Source: Curtobacterium herbarum (GTDB taxonomy: Bacteria; Actinomycetota; Actinomycetes; Actinomycetales; Microbacteriaceae). From it: a DNA stretch of 64,000 nt. Within the stretch, counting starts at the first letter, position 1. Each line of letters opens with the position of its first letter. The notes beneath the pieces are model-generated. The model was given only the letters and a program-made list of their open reading frames with translations, was not told the origin of the DNA and did not search any database. A program made the position numbers and the translations under genes. Shown one piece after another: positions 1 to 8,077 of this stretch. The stretch is from positions 1 through 64,000 of the forward strand of contig NZ_JAFBBT010000001.1 of NCBI RefSeq assembly GCF_016907335.1, in the 5' to 3' direction.

Positions 1-1225
1 CCAGCGAGGCCGAGGTGGGAATGGTGGCGGGGTCGGACCCGTCGGCGCTGCCGTTGCCCGGTTCGGTGCCGTTCCCGTTCCCGTCCGTCGCGTCCGTGGT
101 GGCGGTGTCGGTCGGCTCGGTGGCCGCGTCGCCCGGAGCCTGCGTCGCGCCGCCGGAGTCCGCGCTGCCTGGTTCCGCGCTGCCGGATTCCGCGCTGCCG
201 GCGGTGCCCTGGGCCGCCTCACCCTGGCCGGCGGGGTCCTGCGTCGGGTCGGTCGTCTGGTCGGACGGCGCCGCGCTGGCGGTCGGGCTCGGGGTCGCCC
301 CGGGGAACCGGTCGGCGTCCACGGCGGCGGCGATGGCCTGGTCGAAGGAGATCGGCGCGGCGATGCCCGACAGCCCGGCCTGACGCAGCCCGGTCACGTC
401 GGCGTCGGCGTAGGACAGCGGGAACTTCTCGTTCCGGAGGCCCTCCAGCCGCTCCAGCCACGCGGTCGCCGAGCTCGGTGCGTCGTCGCCGAGGATCCGG
501 ATCGACGCGATGATGCGGGGGTCGACGGCGAGGGCGACGCTGTGGCCCTGCGCGGCGTCGAGCTGCTGCGTGAGGGTGCCGTCGAGCGCGGTGTCGGCGG
601 CGAGCGTCTTCGCGCTGAGCAGGCCGTCCTCGGTCGCCGGGACGGTCACCGGCATGGCGACCGCGACGTCGACCGGCGCGGGGTCGGGCCCGGGGTTCCA
701 CGTGAAGACGGAACGACCGACGGCGAGGGTCGAGCCGGCGGTGTACGAGGCCGCGATGCGTCGTGCGCCGAAGGGGTTGAGCGTGCCGAGGCGGACGTCC
801 GCGAACGGCACCGAGATCGAGTCGACCGTGACTGATCGGTGCGCCGGGACCTCCGGGATGGCCACCTGGTCCATGCGCTCGCCGGGGTAACCGTCCGGGG
901 AGGTGTCGTTGATCCAGTCGGTGAGGATGTCCCGCGTGCCCACGACGGGTCGGATGATGTCCAGGTCCGCCCGGCCCGCGGGCAGCGCGGTGTCGGTGCC
1001 GTTCGTCACCGTGACGGACAGCGAGAGGTCGTCGCCGAGGTCCAGCACCCCGCGTCCGGACGGTGTCACCTGCACCGACGTGGTGCCGGACTGGGCGGCG
1101 GCCGACGGCGCGGGCGTCGAGGTGGTGGCGGCGTCGGCGACGTCCACCGCGGCGGGCGCGATGACCAGACCGGCGGCGACCAGGGTGGACGCGGCGGCAG
1201 CGAGCACGGTACGGAGAATCTGCAT
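1..1225 (-). CDS. DUF6049-type secreted protein, N-terminal part (3' end outside window)
   Basis: The frame is open from an ATG at 1225 to the window edge, giving 408 residues without a stop. It starts MQILRTVLAAAASTLVAAG, a typical Sec signal peptide, followed by an Ala/Ser/Thr-rich linker and a beta-rich ectodomain (residues about 50-300). Around residues 325-390 lies a disordered low-complexity stretch rich in Pro, Thr, Gly and Ser, with short repeats of the type GSAE/GSAD. In Microbacteriaceae a DUF6049 membrane-anchored protein divergent from the CCA-adding enzyme and followed by a MurJ-like flippase is a common arrangement; that neighbour would lie off the left edge. Function is unknown, probably cell-envelope related. 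The family name is inferred from position and sequence character, not from a search. Confidence 0.75.
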   Translation of the reverse strand, partial: MQILRTVLAAAASTLVAAGLVIAPAAVDVADAATTSTPAPSAAAQSGTTSVQVTPSGRGVLDLGDDLSLSVTVTNGTDTALPAGRADLDIIRPVVGTRDILTDWINDTSPDGYPGERMDQVAIPEVPAHRSVTVDSISVPFADVRLGTLNPFGARRIAASYTAGSTLAVGRSVFTWNPGPDPAPVDVAVAMPVTVPATEDGLLSAKTLAADTALDGTLTQQLDAAQGHSVALAVDPRIIASIRILGDDAPSSATAWLERLEGLRNEKFPLSYADADVTGLRQAGLSGIAAPISFDQAIAAAVDADRFPGATPSPTASAAPSDQTTDPTQDPAGQGEAAQGTAGSAESGSAEPGSADSGGATQAPGDAATEPTDTATTDATDGNGNGTEPGNGSADGSDPATIPTSASL

Positions 1226-1335
1226 GTGGGAGGGCCTGGGTCGGAGCGGGCCACGACGAGTGTATGAGGCCCGACCATGACAGCAGGCGAGCGCGCAGGT
1301 GCTCGCGCCCACTATCTGGGATGATCGACGGCGTC

Positions 1336-2769
1336 ATGCAGTCCGTAGCCCAGGCCGTCGAGCGACTCGACGCACTCGCCGCCACCGACACCGTCGACGT
1401 CCTCGCCCGGGCGTTCGCCGCTGCCGGTCACGAGCTCGCGCTCGTCGGCGGGCCCGTCCGCGACGCCTTCCTCGGTCGCCCGGTGACCGACCTCGACTTC
1501 ACGACGGACGCCCGGCCCGACGCCGTCCTGGCGATCGTCGAGCCCCTCGCGAGCACCACCTGGGACGTGGGCCGCCAGTTCGGCACCATCGCCGCGATGG
1601 TCCGCGGTGAGCAGGTCGAGATCACCACGTACCGCAGTGACGTCTACGACGGCGAGACCCGCAAGCCCGAGGTCACGTTCGGCGACACCATCGAGGACGA
1701 CCTGCTCCGCCGGGACTTCACCGTCAACGCGATGGCGCTCCGACTCCCCCAGCGCGAACTCGTCGACGTGCACGGCGGCGTCGAGGACCTGCTCGCCCGG
1801 CGACTGGCGACCCCGCAGGCGGCCCGGGTGTCGTTCCGCGACGACCCGCTCCGGATGATGCGTGCGGCACGGTTCACGTCCCAGCTCGGCTTCACCGTGT
1901 CCGACGACGTCCGCCAGGCCCTGACGGACCTGGCCGACTCGATCGGGAACATCTCAGCCGAGCGCGTACGGGACGAGCTCGTGAAGCTGCTCGACACCGG
2001 CGACCCCATCGCGGGCATCCGGCTGCTGGTCGACTCCGGCATCGCCGAGCTGATCCTGCCCGAGCTCCCCGCGATGAAGCTCGAGATCGACGAGCACCAC
2101 CACCACAAGGACGTGTACGAGCACTCGCTCACCGTCCTGACCCAGGCCATCGGGTACGAGGCCGAACGCCACCCCGGCGAGCCCCCCGACACCGTCCTGC
2201 GTCTGGCCGCACTGCTGCACGACATCGGCAAGCCGGCGACCCGGAAGCTCGAGCCGGGCGGGGCCGTGAGCTTCCACCACCACGACCTGGTCGGCTCGAA
2301 GCTCGCGAAGAAGCGGCTGCGCGCGCTGCGCTTCGACAACGACACGATCGCCTCGGTCTCGCGGCTGATCGAGCTGCACCTGCGCTTCTTCGGCTACACC
2401 GAGGGCGCCTGGACCGACGCGGCCGTCCGCCGCTACGTCCGCGACGCCGGCGACCAGCTCGAGCGGCTGCACGAGCTCACCCGCTCCGACGTCACCACCC
2501 GGAACCGTCGGAAGGCGGACCGGCTCGGGTTCGCGTACGACGACCTGGAGGCCCGGATCGCCGTCCTCGCGGAGCAGGAGGAACTCGACTCCATGCGTCC
2601 CGACCTCTCCGGGGACGACATCATGCGGATCCTCGACATCCCGCCGGGGCGCGCGGTGGGCGAGGCGTACCGCTTCCTGCTCGAGGCGCGGATGGACGAG
2701 GGGCCGCTCGGCCCCGAGGACGCCGAGGCGCGCCTCCGCACGTGGTGGGCGTCCCGCGACGTGGGCTGA
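1336..2769 (+). CDS. CCA tRNA nucleotidyltransferase
   Basis: Adds or repairs the 3' CCA end of tRNA. The N-terminal class II nucleotidyltransferase head has the GGPVRD motif followed by DLDFTT, which carries the two metal-binding aspartates. A central RNA-binding region has the [10 protein letters not shown] signature. A C-terminal HD domain carries LLHDIGK and a His-rich HHHHKDV segment. Length, about 477 residues, is normal for actinobacterial enzymes. I chose the ATG at 1336 ([11 protein letters not shown]); an ATG at 1321 or a further-upstream GTG/ATG would add only non-conserved residues and none has a good ribosome site, so translation may be leaderless. It is divergent from the DUF6049 gene and precedes the rpsF operon, the usual near-oriC context. 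Confidence 0.95.
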   Translation: MQSVAQAVERLDALAATDTVDVLARAFAAAGHELALVGGPVRDAFLGRPVTDLDFTTDARPDAVLAIVEPLASTTWDVGRQFGTIAAMVRGEQVEITTYRSDVYDGETRKPEVTFGDTIEDDLLRRDFTVNAMALRLPQRELVDVHGGVEDLLARRLATPQAARVSFRDDPLRMMRAARFTSQLGFTVSDDVRQALTDLADSIGNISAERVRDELVKLLDTGDPIAGIRLLVDSGIAELILPELPAMKLEIDEHHHHKDVYEHSLTVLTQAIGYEAERHPGEPPDTVLRLAALLHDIGKPATRKLEPGGAVSFHHHDLVGSKLAKKRLRALRFDNDTIASVSRLIELHLRFFGYTEGAWTDAAVRRYVRDAGDQLERLHELTRSDVTTRNRRKADRLGFAYDDLEARIAVLAEQEELDSMRPDLSGDDIMRILDIPPGRAVGEAYRFLLEARMDEGPLGPEDAEARLRTWWASRDVG

Positions 2770-2804
2770 TCCGCTCGACGGTGGCGCGCCTCCAGGCCGT
2801 CCGC

Positions 2805-2904
2805 TACGATGGGCAGGTTGTCTCGCGCGCCTTCTGCGTGCCGGGGCACATGCATCAACCCTCCTGTCCCGGGAACTGCCCGGGGCCGCTGAGACCAGAG
2901 GAGG
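2805..2904 (+). promoter_or_regulatory. rpsF operon leader: possible -10, hairpin and strong Shine-Dalgarno
   Basis: TACGAT at 2805-2810 is a possible -10 box, with no convincing -35. The leader then contains CCCGGG-AACTG-CCCGGG (2868-2884), a 6-bp hairpin followed directly by GGCCGCTGAG, and AGGAGG at 2899-2904, ten bases before the start codon. Many bacteria autoregulate rpsF through an S6:S18-binding leader with a CCG-containing bulged stem. The hairpin next to a CCG here may correspond to that element, but I cannot fold or align it. Confidence 0.4.
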
Positions 2905-2914
2905 TGGGTTCCGC

Positions 2915-3304
2915 ATGCACCAGTACGAACTGATGGCGATCCTCGACCCCGAGATCGATGAGCGCACCGTCGCTCCCAGCCTGGACAAGTTCCTCGCGGT
3001 CATCCGCAACGACGGTGGCACCGTCGACAACGTGGACGTCTGGGGCCGTCGCCGGCTCGCGTACGAGATCGCGAAGAAGAACGAGGGCATCTACGCCGTC
3101 GTGAACTTCACGTCGTCCGCCGACTCCGCCAAGGAGCTGGACCGCCAGCTCGGTCTCTCCGAGGCCGTCCTGCGCACCAAGGTCCTCCGCGCCGAAGAGG
3201 GCATGGCCCAGGTCGCCGCGCAGAAGCAGCGCGACGAAGCCCGTGCCGCCCGCAAGGCAGCCAACGCGTCGGCCTCGGCCGCCACGACCGCGAGCGCCGA
3301 GTAG
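2915..3304 (+). CDS. rpsF: 30S ribosomal protein bS6
   Basis: Small-subunit protein that forms a heterodimer with S18 on the central domain of 16S rRNA. The [13 protein letters not shown] start, the [10 protein letters not shown] segment and the VLRTKVLR strand are family hallmarks. A 30-residue Ala/Lys-rich tail, common in actinobacteria, follows. It is first of a four-gene operon with ssb (3 bases between stop and start), rpsR and rplI. The very strong AGGAGG ribosome site fixes the start. Confidence 0.98.
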   Translation: MHQYELMAILDPEIDERTVAPSLDKFLAVIRNDGGTVDNVDVWGRRRLAYEIAKKNEGIYAVVNFTSSADSAKELDRQLGLSEAVLRTKVLRAEEGMAQVAAQKQRDEARAARKAANASASAATTASAE

Positions 3305-3307
3305 CCC

Positions 3308-3901
3308 GTGGCCGGCGAAACCGTCATCACGGTGGTGGGCAACCTCACCGCGGACCCGGAGCTGCGCTACACGCAGAACGGGCTCGCCGTGGCGAACTTC
3401 ACCATCGCGTCGACTCCTCGCACGTTCGACCGTCAGGCGAACGAGTGGAAGGACGGCGACGCGCTGTTCCTCCGTGCGAGTGTGTGGCGCGAGTTCGCCG
3501 AGCACGTGGCGGGGTCGCTGACGAAGGGCTCGCGCGTCATCGCGCAGGGTCGTCTCCGTCAGCGTTCCTACCAGGACCGTGAGGGTCAGCAGCGGACGAG
3601 CATCGAGCTCGAGGTCGACGAGATCGGCCCCTCGCTGCGGTACGCGACCGCCCAGATCACCCGTGCACCGGGTGGCAGTGGTGGTGGCGCCGGTGGTGGC
3701 CGTGGTCAGGTCGGTGGGGGCAACTCCTCCGGTGGTGGCAACGGCGGCTACAACGGTGGCGCGTCCGGTGGCAACGGTGGTGGCGGTCAGTCCGACGCTC
3801 CGTGGTCGCCGCAGGGTGGTCAGCAGGGTGGCGGGAACGCACAGTCGAACGACGTGTGGTCCACCCCCGGCGGCACCTACGACGACGAGACCCCGTTCTG
3901 A
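3308..3901 (+). CDS. ssb: single-stranded DNA-binding protein
   Basis: Binds single-stranded DNA in replication, repair and recombination. The OB-fold spans residues about 1-110, with [15 protein letters not shown] and the [16 protein letters not shown] strand-helix region. The linker is Gly/Ser/Asn-rich (about residues 120-175). The C-terminus is the acidic tip DDETPF, which recruits partner proteins. The start is GTG, only three bases after the rpsF stop, so translation is probably coupled. This is the main replicative SSB judging by its place between rpsF and rpsR. Confidence 0.98.
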   Translation: MAGETVITVVGNLTADPELRYTQNGLAVANFTIASTPRTFDRQANEWKDGDALFLRASVWREFAEHVAGSLTKGSRVIAQGRLRQRSYQDREGQQRTSIELEVDEIGPSLRYATAQITRAPGGSGGGAGGGRGQVGGGNSSGGGNGGYNGGASGGNGGGGQSDAPWSPQGGQQGGGNAQSNDVWSTPGGTYDDETPF

Positions 3902-3948
3902 TCCTCAGCGGTCTGACGACACAACTTCTTCTTCTCTAAGGACACACA

Positions 3949-4206
3949 ATGGCTGGAAAGAGCACCGGCGACCGCCGGAAGCCTCGCGGTAAGGGCGGCA
4001 AGAACGCCGCTCCCGCGAAGTCGATCAAGGTCGGCGTCATCGACTACAAGGACGTTGCGACCCTTCGCAAGTTCATCTCGGAGCGTGGCAAGATCCGCGC
4101 CCGTCGCATCACCGGCGTCTCCGTCCAGGAGCAGCGCCTCATCGCCCGTGCCGTGAAGAACGCCCGTGAGATGGCGCTCCTCCCCTACGCCGGCTCCGGC
4201 CGCTGA
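3949..4206 (+). CDS. rpsR: 30S ribosomal protein bS18
   Basis: An 85-residue bS18 with a basic N-terminus, the [19 protein letters not shown] core and the RRITG motif that contacts 16S rRNA and S6. No CxxC zinc ligands are visible, so this is the zinc-independent (C-) form, of interest because a Zur-box-like site lies elsewhere in the window. It has an AAGGAC ribosome site. rplI follows 14 bases downstream. Confidence 0.98.
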   Translation: MAGKSTGDRRKPRGKGGKNAAPAKSIKVGVIDYKDVATLRKFISERGKIRARRITGVSVQEQRLIARAVKNAREMALLPYAGSGR

Positions 4207-4220
4207 TCGGAGGTCGACGA

Positions 4221-4673
4221 ATGTCGAAGCTCATCCTCACCCACGAGGTCTCTGGCCTCGGTTCCGCCGGTGACGTCGTGGACGTCAAGAACGGCTACGC
4301 CCGCAACTACCTGATCCCGCAGGGCTTCGCCGTGTCGTGGTCGAAGGGCGGCGAGAAGCAGATCGAGTCGATCCGCGCAGCTCGTGCCGCACGCGAGCTC
4401 GCCACCATCGAAGAGGCACAGGACCTCAAGATGAAGCTCGAGAACGCCACCATCCAGCTGTCGGTCAAGGCCGGCAAGGACGGTCGTCTCTTCGGCTCCG
4501 TCCGCCCGGGTGACGTCGCTGACGCCGTCCAGGCGCAGGGCGTCGGCTCGCTCGACAAGCGCAAGGTCGAGGTCCCCGCGACCATCAAGACCGTCGGTGA
4601 CCACGAGGCCACCGTGCGTCTGCGCGAGGACATCGTCGCGACCATCTCGCTGCAGGTCGTCGCCGCGAAGTAG
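4221..4673 (+). CDS. rplI: 50S ribosomal protein bL9
   Basis: A 150-residue bL9. The N-terminal rRNA-binding domain reads [20 protein letters not shown], with the [13 protein letters not shown] signature. A long connecting helix follows, then a C-terminal domain with [15 protein letters not shown]. It is the last gene of the rpsF operon and is followed by a strong terminator. The ribosome site GGAGG lies just before the ATG. Confidence 0.98.
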   Translation: MSKLILTHEVSGLGSAGDVVDVKNGYARNYLIPQGFAVSWSKGGEKQIESIRAARAARELATIEEAQDLKMKLENATIQLSVKAGKDGRLFGSVRPGDVADAVQAQGVGSLDKRKVEVPATIKTVGDHEATVRLREDIVATISLQVVAAK

Positions 4674-4708
4674 TCCGGTCGCTGCTCCGGCAGCACCAGC
4701 ACCGCCGG

Positions 4709-4743
4709 AAGGGCGGGTCTCCCCAGTGGGAGGCCCGCCCTTT
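4709..4743 (+). terminator. rho-independent terminator after rplI
   Basis: GGGCGGG-T-CTCCC pairs with GGGAG-G-CCCGCCC around a CAGT loop, followed by TTTCG. It separates the ribosomal operon from the type VII-like locus. Confidence 0.85.
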
Positions 4744-4901
4744 CGCTGTTCCCGGCGCAGTGTGGTCATTCAGAAAACGCGTTCCTGACGAACGCTCGAT
4801 GAACAGGAGTTGAAGCCCCTCGTCCGGGGGTCGACCGCTCGGTACGTTCGACGAGGCCTCCGGTACCGGGGGTGCACGAAAATCGAGATCAGGAGCACCA
4901 C

Positions 4902-5195
4902 ATGCCCAACTTGAACGTCACCTACGGCGAGATGCAGGATGCCGCGACCCGCCTGGTCAACGGCGAGCAGGACATCACCTCGAAGCTGCGTGAGCTGAAG
5001 TCCCTGGTGGACTCGCTCATCTCCGGCGGCTACGTCACGGACCAGTCCTCGGTCGCGTTCGGCAACTCGTACCAGGAGTTCAACGACGGTGCGACGAAGA
5101 CCATCGAGGGGCTCGAGGGCATGTCGACGTACCTGAACAAGGCGGCCGAGGCGCTGCAGCAGACCGACACCGAGCTCGCCAACGCCATCAAGTAG
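4902..5195 (+). CDS. WXG100-like small secreted protein, cassette 1
   Basis: 97 residues, predicted as a helix-turn-helix hairpin. The turn carries SGGYVTD (residues 41-47) where canonical WXG100 proteins have WxG; there is no tryptophan at all. An aggagcacc ribosome site fixes the ATG at 4902. It is nearly identical to the cassette 2 copy at 7397, with one residue change (Thr/Ser near position 89) and few silent differences, which points to recent duplication or gene conversion. It sits in a locus ending in an EssC/EccC-type ATPase, so the inferred role is a type VII secretion substrate or partner. A strong intergenic hairpin follows. The WXG100 assignment rests on length, helicity, the GGY turn and context. 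Confidence 0.75.
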   Translation: MPNLNVTYGEMQDAATRLVNGEQDITSKLRELKSLVDSLISGGYVTDQSSVAFGNSYQEFNDGATKTIEGLEGMSTYLNKAAEALQQTDTELANAIK

Positions 5196-5203
5196 CGCGG
5201 GAC

Positions 5204-5233
5204 ACCGGGCGGCCCGACGACGGGCCGCCCGGT
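5204..5233 (+). promoter_or_regulatory. intergenic hairpin, cassette 1
   Basis: A perfect 13-bp stem (5204-5216 with 5221-5233, loop ACGA) lies between the WXG100-like gene and the next gene. There is no T tract, so it looks more like an attenuator or mRNA-processing/stabilising element than a full terminator. An equivalent hairpin of different sequence sits in cassette 2. Confidence 0.7.
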
Positions 5234-5270
5234 CCACCTCCACCGGCACGGGCATCGATCGGGAGCACCC

Positions 5271-5579
5271 ATGGCAGACCTCATCATCACCAGAGCCGTC
5301 CTCGAGGACTCAACCACCAAGTTGCAGCACATCTCGGACGAGCTCGAGCACCAGAAGTCGGACGACCGCGCCCTGACCGAGGTGTACGGCCAGCACGACG
5401 TCCAGAAGGCCATGCACGACTTCTCCGGCGACTGGAAGATCCACCGCAACAAGATGAAGGGCGCGGTCAAGGACCTGCACGAGAAGATGCAGAAGGCGAC
5501 CGAGAACTTCACCGACCTCGAGCACGACCTGACCGAGAAGCTCACCACGGAGTCCCACCCGACCGACGGTGGTGCCTGA
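5271..5579 (+). CDS. second small helical protein of type VII-like cassette 1
   Basis: 102 residues, predicted helical, with DFSGDWKIHR around residue 55 at the centre. This recalls the WxG turn of the WXG100 superfamily, so it may be the heterodimer partner of the protein at 4902 or a chaperone-like partner of the large protein that follows. The C-terminal half is charged and helical (KDLHEKMQKATENF). Its stop TGA shares one base with the ATG of the next gene (5577-5581), indicating translational coupling. The cassette 2 homologue at 7769 differs at about six positions. The exact family is not recognised. Confidence 0.7.
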   Translation: MADLIITRAVLEDSTTKLQHISDELEHQKSDDRALTEVYGQHDVQKAMHDFSGDWKIHRNKMKGAVKDLHEKMQKATENFTDLEHDLTEKLTTESHPTDGGA

Positions 5580-7018
5580 TGCCCGCCCGCGGTGGGAACT
5601 GGGCCCTGCTCGACCAGTCGTCCGACCCGATGGTCGCCGACGTCTCCGTCCTGCAGGAGCTCGTGAACTACTACTCGACCATGGCGCAGGAGATCACCTC
5701 CGAGGCCGCGGTCCTCAAGAGCATCGGCGACGGCGACGACAGCCAGTTCAAGGGCTCGACGGCCGACGCCGTCCGGAAGAAGAGTGGTGAGGTCGCCGGC
5801 TCCCTGACGAAGCTGTCCGGCCGCTACGACGCGATCCGGGACGCGCTGAAGGGGTACCTGCCGGAACTCGAGCGGGGGCTCGCCGAGTCCGCGGCCGCAC
5901 TGCACGACGCCGAGAACGCCGAGGCCTCCGGCAGCCGTGCCGCGTCGATGCCCGACCCGTCGCAGAACCGCGCCTCGGACGCGCCGGCGATCACGAGCGA
6001 CGAGCAGGGGCAGATCGACGCCAAGCACCGCGCGGTCGAGGGCGCGAAGGCCGACGCCGACGCCGCGACCGCCCGCCTGCGCCGATCGGTCGATGCGCTG
6101 AACGGTGCCGGCAAGGCCGCGGCTGCGACGATCCGGGCAGCGTGGGACGACGGGCTGCACGACACCCTCGGCGACAAGATCAAGGCGTTCTTCTCGAAGC
6201 TGCTGAAGATCCTGGTCAAGATCTTCACCTACATCGGCATCGCGCTGGCCGCCCTGGCGATCCTGATCCCGGGCGTCGGGATGTTCACGTTCATGGCGGC
6301 GGTGGCAGCGTCCGTGGTCCTGGTGGCGAACATCACCCTCGCCGGCATGGGCGAGGGCTCGTGGCTGGACGTGATCACCTCGGCCGTCGGGCTCGTGCTC
6401 GTCGGCGCCGGCGGTGCGCTGACGAAGGCCGTGTCGACGATGAAGACCGCGGGCATCGCGAAAAGCTCGGCCGGGTTCCAGAAGAACGCGACCGCGTCGC
6501 TCGAGAAGCTCGGCACGGCCCGGTCGGCGGCGCTCGAGCGGGCGTTCAACCCGCGGTACGGCGCGAAGGGGTTCCCCGAGCGGCTGGCGTCCCTCCGCGC
6601 GGTGCAGAAGGAGATCGCGGACACGCAGAAGGCTCTGGGCAACGCGAAGGGCCTGACGAGCATCGGCAAGTTCCGTGAGAAGCCGAACTGGTGGCACCCG
6701 AACAAGACGCTCTGGGCCGAGGACAAGGTGAAGATCGCCGACGTCCTGAAGCGTCGGGACTGGCGTGCCGAGCGCCTCTTCAGCGTCGACCGTCACAACG
6801 AGATGGCGGCCATGCAGAAGGAGATGTGGTCGAAGTACGGCGTCGAGATCGCGACGACGCCCGCCTGGCACCGGTGGGCCTCCGGCGGCCGGGTGGTCGC
6901 GAGCTGGGGGAACACGATCATGTACGGGCAGGGGCTCAAGCCGACCGGCTTCGGCACCGACCAGCAGCGACTGCCCGGCTACAACGAGGCGGCGAAGACC
7001 CTCACGCACGGGTTCTGA
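5579..7018 (+). CDS. large type VII-associated protein with membrane hairpin, cassette 1
   Basis: 479 residues. Residues 1-120 are helical and WXG-like, with a conserved start MPARGGNWALLDQSSDP that recalls N-termini of actinobacterial type VII substrates. A linker and a coiled region follow. Two or three hydrophobic helices lie at about 215-285 (FTYIGIALAALAILIPGVG). The C-terminal soluble domain has PNWW, WHRWASGG and GTDQQR. The homologue at 8077 shares the N-terminal 60% closely but has a longer, divergent middle and C-terminus. No toxin catalytic motif is recognised and no immunity gene follows. It could be a polymorphic-toxin-like effector or a structural component; I cannot tell which. 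Confidence 0.65.
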   Translation: MPARGGNWALLDQSSDPMVADVSVLQELVNYYSTMAQEITSEAAVLKSIGDGDDSQFKGSTADAVRKKSGEVAGSLTKLSGRYDAIRDALKGYLPELERGLAESAAALHDAENAEASGSRAASMPDPSQNRASDAPAITSDEQGQIDAKHRAVEGAKADADAATARLRRSVDALNGAGKAAAATIRAAWDDGLHDTLGDKIKAFFSKLLKILVKIFTYIGIALAALAILIPGVGMFTFMAAVAASVVLVANITLAGMGEGSWLDVITSAVGLVLVGAGGALTKAVSTMKTAGIAKSSAGFQKNATASLEKLGTARSAALERAFNPRYGAKGFPERLASLRAVQKEIADTQKALGNAKGLTSIGKFREKPNWWHPNKTLWAEDKVKIADVLKRRDWRAERLFSVDRHNEMAAMQKEMWSKYGVEIATTPAWHRWASGGRVVASWGNTIMYGQGLKPTGFGTDQQRLPGYNEAAKTLTHGF

Positions 7019-7037
7019 GCCTGCGCGGCTGCTCCAG

Positions 7038-7100
7038 CCGCCCGCACGGGTCCTCCGACCGCCCGCACGGGGCCTCCGACCGCCCGTACGGGTCCTCCGT
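7038..7100 (+). repeat. three tandem 21-bp repeats feeding one terminator arm
   Basis: Units 7038-7058, 7059-7079 and 7080-7100 share the pattern CCGCCCG(C/T)ACGGG(T/G)CCTCCG. Each holds a version of GCACGGGTCCTC that can pair with the single downstream arm GAGGACCCGTGC (7104-7115). The first unit pairs perfectly; the third has one G:T wobble. Only the third is adjacent to the arm. Confidence 0.8.
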
Positions 7101-7120
7101 TGTGAGGACCCGTGCGCTTT
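7086..7120 (+). terminator. terminator between type VII-like cassettes 1 and 2
   Basis: A 12-bp stem (7086-7097 with 7104-7115, loop CGTTGT) is followed by GCTTT. It ends cassette 1. Confidence 0.75.
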
Positions 7121-7396
7121 CCGTCCCGGGGCGACACGCCGGGCACGAGCAATTTGTTTGTCGGGTGACATGACAATTCTGCGCGACGGGCGTCGCGGAC
7201 GTGCCCCGTGCCTCCAGGCCGGTCGGACCGGCATGCTGGAATGTGCACATCGGTGTGCAGCAGCCGATCGCACGGCGGTGTGGAAACGTACCCCGCGCAG
7301 TCGTACCGTCGCGGAATAACCTCTCGACAGTCCCTCAACTGAGGGGCGCACCCGACCGAGCGACACCGGGTGCGACGCGACTGACAGGAGCACGCA
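7121..7396 (+). promoter_or_regulatory. upstream region of cassette 2
   Basis: A comparatively AT-rich stretch at 7150-7180 may hold a promoter, but I see no clean -35/-10 pair. Closer to the gene are two inverted repeats: CCCTCA-AC-TGAGGG (7332-7345) and GCACCCG/CGGGTGC (7348-7354 with 7367-7373). AGGAG lies just before the ATG. It is not similar to the region upstream of cassette 1, so the two copies are probably regulated differently. Confidence 0.4.
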
Positions 7397-7690
7397 ATGC
7401 CCAACTTGAACGTCACCTACGGCGAGATGCAGGATGCCGCGACCCGCCTGGTCAACGGCGAGCAGGACATCACCTCGAAGCTGCGTGAGCTGAAGTCCCT
7501 GGTGGACTCGCTCATCTCCGGCGGCTACGTGACCGACCAGTCCTCGGTCGCGTTCGGCAACTCGTACCAGGAGTTCAACGACGGTGCGACGAAGACCATC
7601 GAGGGTCTCGAGGGCATGTCGACGTACCTGAACAAGGCGGCCGAGGCGCTGCAGCAGACCGACTCCGAGCTGGCGAACGCGATCAAGTAG
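7397..7690 (+). CDS. WXG100-like small secreted protein, cassette 2
   Basis: 97 residues, identical to the cassette 1 protein except for Ser in place of Thr near residue 89. The two genes are almost identical at silent sites too, apart from a handful of changes towards the 3' half. It has the same SGGY turn and no tryptophan. It has its own upstream region and ribosome site (AGGAG) and is followed by its own strong hairpin. Two near-identical copies each paired with a different large protein suggest a shared secretion partner reused by two cargo proteins; this is inference. Confidence 0.75.
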   Translation: MPNLNVTYGEMQDAATRLVNGEQDITSKLRELKSLVDSLISGGYVTDQSSVAFGNSYQEFNDGATKTIEGLEGMSTYLNKAAEALQQTDSELANAIK

Positions 7691-7703
7691 TCCGCTTCCG
7701 GAC

Positions 7704-7732
7704 CGGGGCCCCACCGTTGCGGTGGGGCCCCG
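7704..7732 (+). promoter_or_regulatory. intergenic hairpin, cassette 2
   Basis: A perfect 13-bp stem (7704-7716 with 7720-7732, loop TTG) has the same position and stem length as the cassette 1 hairpin but an unrelated sequence. Confidence 0.7.
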
Positions 7733-7768
7733 ACCCGTTCACCTCCGGCACGACTGATCGGGAGCACC

Positions 7769-8077
7769 ATGGCAGACCTCATCATCACCTCGGCCGTCCT
7801 CGAGGACTCGGCCACCAAGTTGCAGCACATCTCGGACGAGCTCGAGCACCAGAAGTCCGACGACCGGGCGCTCAGCGACGTCTACGGCCAGCACGACGTG
7901 CAGAAGGCGATGCACGACTTCTCCGGCGACTGGAAGATCCACCGGAACAAGATGAAGGGCGCGGTCAAGGACCTGCACGAGAAGATGCAGAAGGCGACCG
8001 AGCACTTCACCGACCTCGAGCACGACCTCTCCGAGAAGCTCACCACGGAGTCCCACCCGACCGACGGTGGTGCCTGA
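7769..8077 (+). CDS. second small helical protein of type VII-like cassette 2
   Basis: 102 residues, about 94% identical to the protein at 5271; differences include S8, A15, S36-D37, a His near 84 and a late Ser. It keeps DFSGDWKIHR at the centre and the conserved HPTDGGA C-terminus. Its TGA stop overlaps the next ATG by one base, as in cassette 1. The ribosome site is GGGAGCACC before ATGGCAGAC. Likely a WXG100-superfamily partner; the exact family is unknown. Confidence 0.7.
   Translation: MADLIITSAVLEDSATKLQHISDELEHQKSDDRALSDVYGQHDVQKAMHDFSGDWKIHRNKMKGAVKDLHEKMQKATEHFTDLEHDLSEKLTTESHPTDGGA

Noticed and set aside
4902-5195. Canonical EsxA/EsxB pair
   Set aside because: The protein lacks the WxG tryptophan and its neighbour is not a close WXG100 homologue, so the esxA/esxB names are not used.
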